DNA of 64,000 nucleotides, taken from assembly GCA_944323935.1 (NCBI GenBank), contig CALUUJ010000012.1:1-64000 (forward strand), in the 5' to 3' direction. A program made the translations under genes and the position numbers. Under the pieces are notes generated by a model that saw nothing but the letters and a program-made list of their open reading frames with translations, ran no database searches and had not been told where the DNA came from. Of the stretch, positions 54,835 to 63,822 are shown piece after piece (the first letter of the stretch is position 1; each line of letters opens with the position of its first letter). The DNA is from Candidatus Gastranaerophilales bacterium (lineage in GTDB: Bacteria; Cyanobacteriota; Vampirovibrionia; Gastranaerophilales; Gastranaerophilaceae).

Positions 54835-56934
54835 TTATTTCTCCGATTTTGTTTTATATTTTTCTATTAATTTTTGAATTGGAGATTTCATTTCTTCTCT
54901 AAGCTTAAATTCCATTTCTTGCATTTGTTTTTTTAGAATTTCAATTTCTTCATCATGTTTTTTCTGCTGAGCTTCCAATACTATATTGAATTTAGATTTT
55001 AATTCTTCTATATTTTGAATATTTTGCTCTTTCTCTGTTTCCAGTTGTTTTTGAATAATATCAATATAATTTTTCACTTCAATATCAAATTGTTCAAGAT
55101 TATTAGAAATATTCTTAATTTTAGAAAAAATAATTTCTTTATATTCTTTTCTTAAATCAGAAATTCTTTTTTCATTCTCTTGTTTATAAATCTCAATATT
55201 TGCAACAATCTGCTTATTTTCCTCTAATATTTTATCTTGCTCTTTATTTAGTTCTACAAAATTATTTTGCACTACAAACGATAAATCTTTTATATCATTG
55301 TATAAATATTTAGCCTTCTCCTCGAGGCGTTCATTTAGGTGATTATAATTATTTTCCAAATCCGAATTTATTTTGGAATCAAGTTTATCTAAATTTCTTT
55401 GAACAAGTTCTTCGGTATATTTATAATTTTTTGTTATTTCTTCATAGATTTGAAAAACTTTTAAATCAGTATCTTGAAGTAAATTTAACTTATTTTCTTC
55501 AATTTTATTATAAATTTCAGACTTCTCTTCATTTAGCTTTGAAAACAATTCCTCTGTATATTTATAATTTTTTGTTATTTCTTCATAGATTTGAAAAACT
55601 TTTAAATCAGTATCTTGAAGTAAATTTAACTTATTTTCTTCAATTTTATTATAAATTTCAGACTTCTCTTCATTTAGCTTTGAAAACAATTCCTCTGTAT
55701 ATTTATAATTTTTTGTTATTTCTTCGTATACCTGAGATATTTTAGAACCTGTCTCTTTAGCTATATTTGATTTTTCTTCTTCAATTCTATTGTAAATTTC
55801 AGAATTTTTCTCACTCAATTTGGAAACTAATTCTTCTGTATATTTATAATTCTTTGTTATTTCGTCATATACAATGTTAAAACGTCTATCAATTTCATTT
55901 ATACCAATCATCTCAGAATGAAGTCGGTCTTCTACTTTATGTATATCAAGGTACTCAGTAAAAACTTTGTTATTAAAATCTTCAAAAGTATTATTCATAA
56001 CAAGAAGATATCCCTGAAAATGGTAAACTCTTTTCCAATAATCATCTTCCGGATTTTCTATTTCCAAACTTTGAAAAACCTTCTTCATCAAAAAGAAAAA
56101 TTCTTTATGGTAATTTTCCTTCAAAAGTGAATATCTATGAAATAAATCATTTATAATCCAAGCTTGAATTTTTTGCTTTAAATCGCTTAAATATGGAACT
56201 TTCTTTAATTTTTCATAAGTAAGAGAAACCATAGGCAAACGATCTAATATTTTATTATTGAATTGCTGCATTGTGGAATTTTTACGGTTAATTCTATAGC
56301 TGTATAGATTTTTCCATACTACATGAATTCTCTTTGCGCTAAGATACGTACCAAAAAAGAATGGTAAATCTTCATATATAAAACCTTCAGGAAATTTTTC
56401 ACCAATATTATTCAGATATTCTCTTTTATATATTTTATTCCATAGAGCTACATTAATATCTAAAATATAGTTTTTGGTATCTTCTGCACTAAAAACCTCA
56501 TTTTGAAAAGCAGATAAACAAGACAAAGAATAATAATCAGATGTTATATAGTTTTCATTTATATCATCATATTCTCTGACTTGGCACATAGATATATCGG
56601 TATCATTTGATTTTGCACTGTTATATAAACATTCATACATATCAGGTTCAATAAAGTCATCCGAGTCAACAAAACCTATATATTCGCCTTTTGCTATTTC
56701 TATACCTCTATTTCTTGCAAAACCCTGACCTTTTCGCTCATTTATATTTATAAGTTTAATTCTGGAATCTTTTTGTAAATACCCTTTAACAATTTCTAAT
56801 GTTCTATCAGTAGACGCATCATTTATTAAAATAATTTCCATATCGTCAAGTGTTTGGCATAAAACACTATTAAGACACTCTTCAATATAGTTTTCAACAT
56901 TATTAAATGGTATTATTACTGATACTTTTGGCAT
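54835..56934 (-). CDS. GT2 glycosyltransferase with repeat-bearing coiled coil
   Basis: A 699-aa protein. GT-A domain to about 110 (VSVIIPFNNVENYIEECL, NDASTDRT, FVDSDDFIE) and acceptor part to about 330. The last 350 residues are a coiled coil containing four copies of Y-[D/E]-E-I-T-K-N-Y-K-Y-T-E-E-L; copies 2-4 lie exactly 47 residues apart and are nearly identical, encoded by a 141-bp DNA tandem repeat. It ends with the basic tail IQKLIEKYKTKSEK. The enzyme part is a paralogue of the 50968-52434 product. Confidence 0.9.
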   Translation of the reverse strand: MPKVSVIIPFNNVENYIEECLNSVLCQTLDDMEIILINDASTDRTLEIVKGYLQKDSRIKLININERKGQGFARNRGIEIAKGEYIGFVDSDDFIEPDMYECLYNSAKSNDTDISMCQVREYDDINENYITSDYYSLSCLSAFQNEVFSAEDTKNYILDINVALWNKIYKREYLNNIGEKFPEGFIYEDLPFFFGTYLSAKRIHVVWKNLYSYRINRKNSTMQQFNNKILDRLPMVSLTYEKLKKVPYLSDLKQKIQAWIINDLFHRYSLLKENYHKEFFFLMKKVFQSLEIENPEDDYWKRVYHFQGYLLVMNNTFEDFNNKVFTEYLDIHKVEDRLHSEMIGINEIDRRFNIVYDEITKNYKYTEELVSKLSEKNSEIYNRIEEEKSNIAKETGSKISQVYEEITKNYKYTEELFSKLNEEKSEIYNKIEENKLNLLQDTDLKVFQIYEEITKNYKYTEELFSKLNEEKSEIYNKIEENKLNLLQDTDLKVFQIYEEITKNYKYTEELVQRNLDKLDSKINSDLENNYNHLNERLEEKAKYLYNDIKDLSFVVQNNFVELNKEQDKILEENKQIVANIEIYKQENEKRISDLRKEYKEIIFSKIKNISNNLEQFDIEVKNYIDIIQKQLETEKEQNIQNIEELKSKFNIVLEAQQKKHDEEIEILKKQMQEMEFKLREEMKSPIQKLIEKYKTKSEK
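55415..55725. repeat. 141-bp perfect tandem repeat inside a glycosyltransferase gene
   Basis: About 2.2 copies without a mismatch between 55415 and 55725 (each base equals the one 141 bp later), in frame (47 codons). The identity at DNA level, including silent sites, implies recent duplication or ongoing correction. Confidence 0.9.
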
Positions 56935-56940
56935 TATTTA

Positions 56941-58131
56941 TTATCCTGTAATTTCTTTTTTTAAAGTATTTAACTTTTCATCAAATTCATTTCTTAACTC
57001 TATTATTCTTTGCTCAAAGAAATATTTATCTTCCTCACTTTTTTGACTCAATTTTTCATTAAGCTCTTTATAAATTTTTGTAAGTTCTTCATAAAATATG
57101 GAAGATGTATTATTCATATGCTGATACATTTTATCAATATTTTCAGATACTGTTTTTCCAATGTCTATAACATTATATTCCTGCAAATTTCCATTACTCA
57201 ATGCCTTTATTTCATCTATTTGAAGATCCAGTAATCTTTTTAAATTTACATACCTTACGATTATTTCCTTTTCAAGTTCATATAATTTATTCCAAATATC
57301 ATCTTTTCCGTTATTAATCATAGATGATGTTTCATTATTTTTATCAGAAATTAACTTTTCCGTGTATTGATAATTCTTACTTATTTCATCATATATGTGG
57401 TTTATTTCTGTACCTTTTTTATTTATTTCTGAATTTATATAATCATAAACCTTAGCAATATCTTCATAAATTTGCTTAATCAAACCTTCATTTTTAGAAT
57501 TTACTTCATTAAGCAATTCATTATTCTTTATCTGATTTTGGTAGTCTTTATCATAAAATACTTTTTCCAACTGGTTAAATCGGCACAAAATCTCATAAGA
57601 ATTATTTTTTATAGTTTCTACATTATTCTGATAGAATCTATTGAATTCATTTTTTATTAAATCATTTTGATTATTGATAACACTTTTGTATTTTTGAATT
57701 TCTTGGTCGACTTTATCACTTATAAGTTGAGCTATTTCTTCGTCATTTTCAAGAAAACTTCTTCTATAAAAATGATTTTCTTTCGTATTAATTACATTTT
57801 CTTCAACAGATTTTAAATATAAATCTCTGACAAAATCAGCATCATATATTTCATTAGAATTAATAAAACAAATAAAATCACCGCCAGCCACTCCAAGTGC
57901 TATTTTTTGGGCTGATATATTATCATTAGCTATAGGTAAACCAATTAATTTGATTCTTTCATCTTTTAAAGAGATCTCTTGTGCTATATTTCCCGCATCA
58001 TCTTTTGAAGCATTATTTATACATATTATTTCAATATCATTAAATGACTGCACTAGAATACTATTAAGACATTCTTTTAAATTATCTTGTTTATCATATA
58101 TTAAAATTAAAGATACTTTTGGTTGTCTCAT
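56941..58131 (-). CDS. Degenerate GT2 remnant fused to coiled coil
   Basis: A 396-aa protein. The first 110 residues still look like the GT2 nucleotide-binding half (PKVSLILIYDKQDNLKECL, INNASKDD), but the metal motif DSDDW is replaced by NSNEIYD, and the acceptor-side half is missing. The rest is coiled coil with one clear copy of the operon's motif (YDEISKNYQYTEKL) and weaker ones. Catalysis looks lost, so a structural or adaptor role within the glycosyltransferase set is more likely. Spacing to its neighbours is 6 and 3 nt. Confidence 0.8.
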   Translation of the reverse strand: MRQPKVSLILIYDKQDNLKECLNSILVQSFNDIEIICINNASKDDAGNIAQEISLKDERIKLIGLPIANDNISAQKIALGVAGGDFICFINSNEIYDADFVRDLYLKSVEENVINTKENHFYRRSFLENDEEIAQLISDKVDQEIQKYKSVINNQNDLIKNEFNRFYQNNVETIKNNSYEILCRFNQLEKVFYDKDYQNQIKNNELLNEVNSKNEGLIKQIYEDIAKVYDYINSEINKKGTEINHIYDEISKNYQYTEKLISDKNNETSSMINNGKDDIWNKLYELEKEIIVRYVNLKRLLDLQIDEIKALSNGNLQEYNVIDIGKTVSENIDKMYQHMNNTSSIFYEELTKIYKELNEKLSQKSEEDKYFFEQRIIELRNEFDEKLNTLKKEITG

Positions 58132-58134
58132 CTT

Positions 58135-60405
58135 TTATCTCTTTTTTGTTTTTCTTATCTTTTGAATTAATTTTTGGAATAAATTCTTTTTTTGTTCATT
58201 TATCTCAATACGCATTTGAGCTATTTGATTTTCCATCTTTATTAGCTTATTTTCGTATTTTATTCTTTGTTGATTTATTTTTTCATCAAAACCTGCTTGC
58301 AATTTTGATACATTTTGTTGATATTCTACACTTTGTTCAGATAATTTATTTTCCATATCTGTTAAAACAGATGCTAAGGCTTCTATTTTTATCCTGCTTT
58401 TCATCTCTTCTTTAAGATAATTTATTTCCGTTTTTAATGTATCATCATGACTAATCAAATCATATACTCTATCATTTAGAATATTTTCAAGTTTATAATG
58501 CGAATCATTAATTTCTTTATATATTTTAGATAGGTTTTTATTTGTATAAGAATATATTTCACTAACTTTATGATTAGTTTCTTTCGTTAATTTTTCATTT
58601 AGAGTTTTTGTTTCAGAATAAAAAATCTCTTCTAAAATCTTATTTTTTTCTTCAGTTGATGCTTTTAATGAATTTATTTCAGAATTTAACTTTGAATCTA
58701 TTTCTGTTTTTAAAATATCTATAGAAGAACTAATTTCGTTTAATGCATCAGTCCTCTTTTGATTTTGTTTTTCTTCTGCTGTTTGAACTAAATATTCTGT
58801 ATAATTGCTGTTTTTAGATATTTCTTCATAAATATTTTTTTCTATATCTTTTATATCATTTCTAATATTTGTTTCAGAGCTATTTATCTTATCAGAAACT
58901 GCAATTTCAAATATATTAATTTTTTCTTCAAGTTGCCGAATATCTTCTTCATTTAAATTAATAGTAGAATTTTGTTTTTGAATTATACTATTAAATTTGT
59001 TAAAATTTGCATCACTCTCATTTTTTATTTTAGCCAAATTATCAGAGAACTCTTTTTTAGAGTTTTCTATAGACTTATTCGTATAATCATAATTCTGCGA
59101 AATTTCTTTATATACTTTATCAATTTTTTCATCAAATTCATTTTCTAAATGTTTTTGAATCTTTCCATCACATTCTTTTGTATAATCATAATTCTGCGAA
59201 ATTTCTTTATATACTTTATCAATTTTTTCATCAAATTCATTTTCTAAATGTTTTTGAATCTTTCCATCACATTCTTTTGTATAATCATAATTCTTTGAAA
59301 TCTCTTCATAAACTTTATCAACTTTTTTATCAACTTCAGTTTCTATCTGCTCTTGAAGCTTTCCATCACATTCTTTTGTATATCCATAATTCTTTGAAAT
59401 CTCTTCATAAACTTTTGATATTTTATCATCTACATCATTATTTAATAAATGAATTTCTCCTTTTACAAACTCATAAGCAGCAGATATTTCAGAATATATT
59501 TTTTGTATATCTTCATTATTTGCCAAAAGTCTTATATTAGTAGCACTTCCGCCAATATTATCTTTTAAAAATTTACCTGAAGCTTTTTGTTTATATTCAA
59601 TTGTTTTATTTTTAAAAGGAGTAAACAAAAGGTAATAATAATACAAATCATATATAAAATGTTCAAAAGGAATTAACCAAGGTTTAAACCTGCCTGCAAG
59701 ATGAAAAATTATAGTTTTTGCAAGCTTATTAGCATCAACTCTTTCATACTGTAAATATTGATTATTCCAAATATTAGGTAATTCTTTTATATTTTCAAAT
59801 AAAACACTATTAACAATATCTTGATCTTGCCATAAAATTTTGGATTCGTTCTTTTTTGCATAATCAAGAAGACTTAACTCTAAATTATTCCTTCGCCAAA
59901 AATCCAGATTTAAAAGCATTACGCCGGCATTAAAATATTTTTTCAATCCCAATCTTTTTGATTCTTTTGTACTGTCCGCATCAAGAACCATTGCAACAGC
60001 ATAATTATCTATATTTGTATCAAAAATCCCTTTTAAAGAATTATTAACAATTACATCACAATCTAAATACAAAACTTTGTTTAATGAATTTAATAAAGAA
60101 GGAAGCTTAAATCTAAAATAAGTAGGTAGTGTTACGTGATAGTCTTTGTATTCAATATTATCTTTCTTCAATAAAGGATAATCCGAGAATTCACTTCTAT
60201 TTACAGGCAGATATTCAATATTAAAATTTTTAATGTTTTTTAAAGACTCAATTCCTTTTTTATCTTTTTTTGTTAATCCGCCATCAAGAATATAAAAGTT
60301 GATATTTTCATTAACATCAGCATTTTTTAAAATTGAAGCAATAGAAACTGCAAGCTGTTCAACATATGCAGAGTCTAAACTGTAACAAATATTATATTCT
60401 TGCAT
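58135..60405 (-). CDS. GT8 glycosyltransferase with repeat-bearing coiled coil
   Basis: First gene of the operon, 756 aa. The N-terminal GT8 domain (residues 1-275) resembles LgtC/WaaJ-type galactosyl- or glucosyltransferases: NICYSLDSAYVEQLAVSI, DxD as D115-C-D117 in VLYLDCDVIV, FNAGVMLLNL and the late FHLAGRFKPW. The remaining 480 residues are coiled coil with about six copies of Y-[E/K]-E-I-S-[K/Q]-N-Y-x-Y-T, several spaced 33 residues, two of them in a perfect DNA repeat. The basic tail FQKLIQKIRKTKKR closes it. A TACAAT about 27 nt upstream of the start may be the operon's -10 box. Confidence 0.9.
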   Translation of the reverse strand: MQEYNICYSLDSAYVEQLAVSIASILKNADVNENINFYILDGGLTKKDKKGIESLKNIKNFNIEYLPVNRSEFSDYPLLKKDNIEYKDYHVTLPTYFRFKLPSLLNSLNKVLYLDCDVIVNNSLKGIFDTNIDNYAVAMVLDADSTKESKRLGLKKYFNAGVMLLNLDFWRRNNLELSLLDYAKKNESKILWQDQDIVNSVLFENIKELPNIWNNQYLQYERVDANKLAKTIIFHLAGRFKPWLIPFEHFIYDLYYYYLLFTPFKNKTIEYKQKASGKFLKDNIGGSATNIRLLANNEDIQKIYSEISAAYEFVKGEIHLLNNDVDDKISKVYEEISKNYGYTKECDGKLQEQIETEVDKKVDKVYEEISKNYDYTKECDGKIQKHLENEFDEKIDKVYKEISQNYDYTKECDGKIQKHLENEFDEKIDKVYKEISQNYDYTNKSIENSKKEFSDNLAKIKNESDANFNKFNSIIQKQNSTINLNEEDIRQLEEKINIFEIAVSDKINSSETNIRNDIKDIEKNIYEEISKNSNYTEYLVQTAEEKQNQKRTDALNEISSSIDILKTEIDSKLNSEINSLKASTEEKNKILEEIFYSETKTLNEKLTKETNHKVSEIYSYTNKNLSKIYKEINDSHYKLENILNDRVYDLISHDDTLKTEINYLKEEMKSRIKIEALASVLTDMENKLSEQSVEYQQNVSKLQAGFDEKINQQRIKYENKLIKMENQIAQMRIEINEQKKNLFQKLIQKIRKTKKR
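59081..59294. repeat. 99-bp perfect tandem repeat inside the GT8 gene
   Basis: About 2.2 mismatch-free copies with period 99 bp (33 codons), flanked on the higher-coordinate side by less exact copies. It codes for the coiled-coil motif unit with YDYTKECDGK. Confidence 0.9.
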
Positions 60406-60532
60406 ATAATTTATCCCAATCTACCCCTTTGATTGTACAATAATTACAGAAAAAAAAATATATTTAATATAAAATAATTAAAGTATTTTAAAAAAATGAC
60501 GAAAATATTCTTGTAAAATATGGTAACGGAAA

Positions 60533-60847
60533 ATGGTAACACAAGAAGACAGTGATTTAAAGAAAGTAGGCTTGGAATTAATGTTCCTTACACCTGAAAA
60601 GTGTTCAAGAGAAGGTGGAATTTCTGCTGTTGAACTTGCTAAATCACTTGATATGCCTCTTGATGTTGTAAAAAAGAAATTAAAAATTTTATTAGATAAA
60701 GAGATAATAAGAGTATACGGAATAAATCCTAAGTTATGGAAATTTGATGAATATAAATTCCAAAAAATGGATGAAGATGATGATGTTTACAGACTCTTAT
60801 GCAACTTTGACGATGTAGATTTTGACAGATATTTTTCTTATAACTAA
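60533..60847 (+). CDS. Small winged-helix DNA-binding protein
   Basis: A 104-aa protein. Residues 15-65 have the helix-turn-helix plus wing pattern (GGISAVELAKSLDMPLDVVKKKLKILLDKEIIRVYG), as in MarR/ArsR-like or ScpB-like domains. The C-terminal tail is acidic (MDEDDDVYRLL, NFDDVDFDRY). It is divergent from the glycosyltransferase operon across 127 bp and could regulate it, but no operator was identified. Convergent with tsaD. Confidence 0.7.
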   Translation: MVTQEDSDLKKVGLELMFLTPEKCSREGGISAVELAKSLDMPLDVVKKKLKILLDKEIIRVYGINPKLWKFDEYKFQKMDEDDDVYRLLCNFDDVDFDRYFSYN

Positions 60848-60851
60848 TACA

Positions 60852-61907
60852 TTATGACATTCTTGAAAAAACTTCTATTTCAAGATTACCGGTTGTATTT
60901 GCCAAGAAATAAGCACTTGATGCAATCATTGAAGCATTATCGGTACAATATTTCATTTCTGGTGCATAAATTTTATAGCCTTGTTCTCTTAATGCAAAAA
61001 ATTTCTTTCTTATTTCAGAATTAGCAGCGACTCCGCCAGCTAAAACAATTGTTTTTGCGTTTATATTATCTGCAGCTTTTTTTGTTTTCTTAAACAAAGT
61101 AGATGTAACATTTTCCTGAAAACTTGCTGCTATATCAGCCTTTGGAAGTTCTTCATACTCTTTTTTCAGTTTTTGTATTAATTGTAAAGAAGCTGTTTTT
61201 AAACCTGAAAAACTGAAATCATATTCATTTTGAAGTTTTGCATCAGGCAATTTGAAAGCAAAAGGATTTCCTGTTTGAGCCAATTTATCAAGATTTACAC
61301 CCCCGGGATACGGAAGACCTATTAATCTTGCAACTTTGTCATAAGCTTCACCTATTGCGTCATCAATAGTTTCACCTATTATTTTTTGTTCCAAATAACT
61401 TTTAACCTCTATTATTTGCGTATGTCCTCCGCTAATCAAAAGAGCAACAAACGGTGGTTCAAGTTCAGTGTTAAGATAATTTGCACAAACATGTGCATTT
61501 AAGTGATTAACACCTATAAAAGGCTTATCATTCGCAATGGCAAGAGCCTTTCCTGCATTCATTCCAACAAGTAATGAACCGACTAACCCCGGACCAACGG
61601 TTGCAGCAAAAGCCGTAATATCATCAGCAGTCAAACCTGCTTGTTCAAATGCTTGAGCTATAACTACATTAATAGCTTCCAAATGTTCTCTTGCAGCAAC
61701 TTCAGGAACAACACCGCCAAATTCAATATGTGTTTTTATTTGCGAAGCTACAACATTAGACAAAACCTCACGCCCGTTCTTTACTATAGCCGCTGCGGTT
61801 TCATCACAGCTTGATTCAATTGCGAAGATAATATTATCTTTTCCGCTTTCTGGACCTATTAAAACAGGTTTATCACTAATTGGTGTTCTAAATTCTTTAA
61901 CGGGCAT
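60852..61907 (-). CDS. tsaD: tRNA N6-adenosine threonylcarbamoyltransferase
   Basis: A 351-aa TsaD (Gcp/Kae1), which makes t6A37 in ANN-decoding tRNAs with TsaB, TsaC and TsaE. Motifs: FAIESSCDETAAAIV near residue 30, GVVPEVAAREH, NHLNAHVCANYL (metal-binding His pair, usually HMEGH), LISGGHTQI and AGGVAANSEIRKK. The frame stays open far beyond this start, but that part is the antisense of leuC; 61907 has AGGA 8 nt upstream and gives the family length. About 20 residues precede the usual first strand. Confidence 0.96.
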   Translation of the reverse strand: MPVKEFRTPISDKPVLIGPESGKDNIIFAIESSCDETAAAIVKNGREVLSNVVASQIKTHIEFGGVVPEVAAREHLEAINVVIAQAFEQAGLTADDITAFAATVGPGLVGSLLVGMNAGKALAIANDKPFIGVNHLNAHVCANYLNTELEPPFVALLISGGHTQIIEVKSYLEQKIIGETIDDAIGEAYDKVARLIGLPYPGGVNLDKLAQTGNPFAFKLPDAKLQNEYDFSFSGLKTASLQLIQKLKKEYEELPKADIAASFQENVTSTLFKKTKKAADNINAKTIVLAGGVAANSEIRKKFFALREQGYKIYAPEMKYCTDNASMIASSAYFLANTTGNLEIEVFSRMS

Positions 61908-61977
61908 TTTATTTTTCCTTTGGCTTTTTCCATATTTTATAATATCATTTAAATAGTTTTTGTGTGAGGATTTTATT

Positions 61978-63243
61978 ATGACAAAACCTATGAATATTAC
62001 AGAAAAAATTTTAGCAGACCACGCAGGTCTAAATGAAGTAAAAGCAGGGCAATTAATAACTGCAAAAGTAGATATAACTCTTGCTAACGATATAACAGGG
62101 CCTGTAGCTATAAATGAATTCAACAAAATAGGTGTAAAAAAAGTTTTTGATAAAAAAAGAGTAGTTTTTGTTCCTGACCACTTTGTTCCAAACAGAGATA
62201 TAAAATCAGCACAGCAAGTAAAACAAGTTAGAGAATTTTCTCGAGAACAAGAACTTGAACATTTCTTTGAAGTTGGAAGAATGGGCATAGAACATGCACT
62301 TTTACCTGATAACGGAATAGTTACGGCAGGTGATATAGTTATAGGTGCAGATTCTCATACATGTACATATGGCGCAATAGGTGCTTTTTCAACAGGTATG
62401 GGCTCAACAGATATAGCTTGCGCTATGGCTTCAGGCGATACTTGGCTTAAAGTTCCATCTGCAATTAAAGTTGAGTTTAACGGTAAATTAAACAAATACG
62501 TAACAGCTAAAGACTTAATTTTATATTTAATTGGTGATATTGGCGTTGACGGTGCTTTATATAAAACACTTGAAATAGGCGGCAGTACAATACGCGAAAT
62601 GCCAATGGACGGAAGATTTACCATCTGTAATATGGCAATAGAAGCAGGTGCAAAAAACGGCATTATAGAACCTGATGAAATAACAAAAGCATATTTAAAA
62701 GACAGAAGTATAAGAACACCTAAATTTTATACAAGCGATAAAGATGCCCAATACGAAAAAGTAATTGTATATAATACCGAAGAAATTGAACCGGTTGTAG
62801 CATTCCCGCATTTACCTGGTAATACAAGACCTGTTTCAAAAGCAGGCGATGTAAAAATTGACCAAGCAGTAATAGGCAGCTGTACAAACGGAAGATTATC
62901 GGATATAAGAGCGGCAGCAGAAATTTTAAAAGGCAGAAAAGTACATAAAGATGTTCGTTTAATAGTATTTCCTGCAACTCAACAAATATATTTAGAAGCT
63001 CTAAGAGCAGGATACTTAGAAACAATAATTGAAGCAGGCGGAGCTGTATCAACACCTACATGCGGACCTTGTTTAGGCGGACACGCAGGAATATTAGCGG
63101 CAGGCGAAAGAGCAATATCAACTACAAACAGAAACTTTGTAGGAAGAATGGGACACGTAGAAAGCGAAGTATATCTAGCATCACCATATGTAGCAGCAGC
63201 AAGTGCTATTGCAGGAAGGATTATATCTCCTGAAGAGCTGTAA
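61978..63243 (+). CDS. leuC: 3-isopropylmalate dehydratase large subunit (LeuC/HacA type)
   Basis: A 421-aa aconitase-family hydro-lyase subunit of leucine synthesis. The [4Fe-4S] cysteines are in [10 protein letters not shown] and [11 protein letters not shown], with [20 protein letters not shown] near residue 130. The length of about 420 fits the archaeal/anaerobe LeuC-homoaconitase subgroup, not the roughly 465-aa proteobacterial form. The start is supported by GAGGAT 7 nt upstream. The small subunit gene leuD does not follow and is not in the window. Confidence 0.93.
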   Translation: MTKPMNITEKILADHAGLNEVKAGQLITAKVDITLANDITGPVAINEFNKIGVKKVFDKKRVVFVPDHFVPNRDIKSAQQVKQVREFSREQELEHFFEVGRMGIEHALLPDNGIVTAGDIVIGADSHTCTYGAIGAFSTGMGSTDIACAMASGDTWLKVPSAIKVEFNGKLNKYVTAKDLILYLIGDIGVDGALYKTLEIGGSTIREMPMDGRFTICNMAIEAGAKNGIIEPDEITKAYLKDRSIRTPKFYTSDKDAQYEKVIVYNTEEIEPVVAFPHLPGNTRPVSKAGDVKIDQAVIGSCTNGRLSDIRAAAEILKGRKVHKDVRLIVFPATQQIYLEALRAGYLETIIEAGGAVSTPTCGPCLGGHAGILAAGERAISTTNRNFVGRMGHVESEVYLASPYVAAASAIAGRIISPEEL

Positions 63244-63480
63244 CTATTGTTTTGTTTGTGTGAGTTTAAAAGAAAGTTTACTACATTTGCCAAATTTATT
63301 TTTGGTAGTACTGATTAACCTTTGAGAAAGTATTATCAAATTAATAATGTTATTATCATATGAATTATAAGATTCTTCAAATTCATTTTTTAATATATCA
63401 ATAATTGTCTTAATTATAGATAAGTTACTGCTTATGTTTATCATCTGAAGTTCAAGCTTATTTGCAAGTTTTTTATTCAT
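63244..63480 (-). CDS. Small hypothetical protein
   Basis: A 78-aa protein that I do not recognise, helical, without cysteine pairs or membrane segment. A very good GAAGGAGAC ribosome site stands before the ATG, so translation is likely. It stops against the end of leuC and is divergent from a small regulator across a 127-bp AT-rich region with a 13-bp inverted repeat. Confidence 0.65.
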   Translation of the reverse strand: MNKKLANKLELQMINISSNLSIIKTIIDILKNEFEESYNSYDNNIINLIILSQRLISTTKNKFGKCSKLSFKLTQTKQ

Positions 63481-63508
63481 CGGGTCTCCTTCTTAAAATT
63501 ATTTAATA

Positions 63509-63550
63509 TTTTTTAAATAATAATTTAATTTTAAAATATTATTTAAAAAA
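63509..63550. promoter_or_regulatory. Inverted repeat, possible operator
   Basis: TTTTTTAAATAAT (63509-63521) and ATTATTTAAAAAA (63538-63550) are perfect inverted copies 16 bp apart, between two divergent small genes. Chance is possible in such AT-rich DNA. It would suit a dimeric regulator such as the one encoded at 63608. Confidence 0.4.
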
Positions 63551-63607
63551 GTGCAATGATTTTTTAATTATTTCTTTAATTTTCAAAATATATTATATTT
63601 TTAAATT

Positions 63608-63814
63608 ATGGATTTACGTGTTGAAATTAGAAAACTTGCCATGCAGGAAAATGTTACATTAACTGAACTGGCAAAATATATAGAAAATAAAAAACAAAGA
63701 GCATATTCTATTCAGAACCTGTCGACAAAAATAAAAAAAGGCACTTTGAATATAACCGAATTGGAAATAATTCTTGAAAAACTCGGTTATAACATTGGTT
63801 TTAATAAAAAATAA
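63608..63814 (+). CDS. Small helix-turn-helix regulator
   Basis: A 68-aa protein that is essentially one XRE-like DNA-binding domain: helices at EIRKLAMQENVT, LTELAKYIEN, YSIQNLSTKIKKGT (recognition) and ELEIILEKLGYNIGF. No ribosome site is seen before the ATG, so a leaderless or weak start is possible. It may bind the adjacent inverted repeat. Confidence 0.65.
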   Translation: MDLRVEIRKLAMQENVTLTELAKYIENKKQRAYSIQNLSTKIKKGTLNITELEIILEKLGYNIGFNKK

Positions 63815-63822
63815 GTAAAACA

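Noticed and set aside
55431-55745. Plus-strand reading frame across the 141-bp repeat
   Set aside because: It is a shadow of the repetitive coiled-coil gene on the minus strand, with no ribosome site and leucine/phenylalanine-rich noise.
55415-59294. CRISPR array
   Set aside because: The repeats are in-frame coding units of 141 and 99 bp with no unique spacers and no cas genes.
61908-62288. N-terminal extension of tsaD by 127 residues
   Set aside because: The open frame is the antisense of leuC; the real start at 61907 has a ribosome site and gives the family length.
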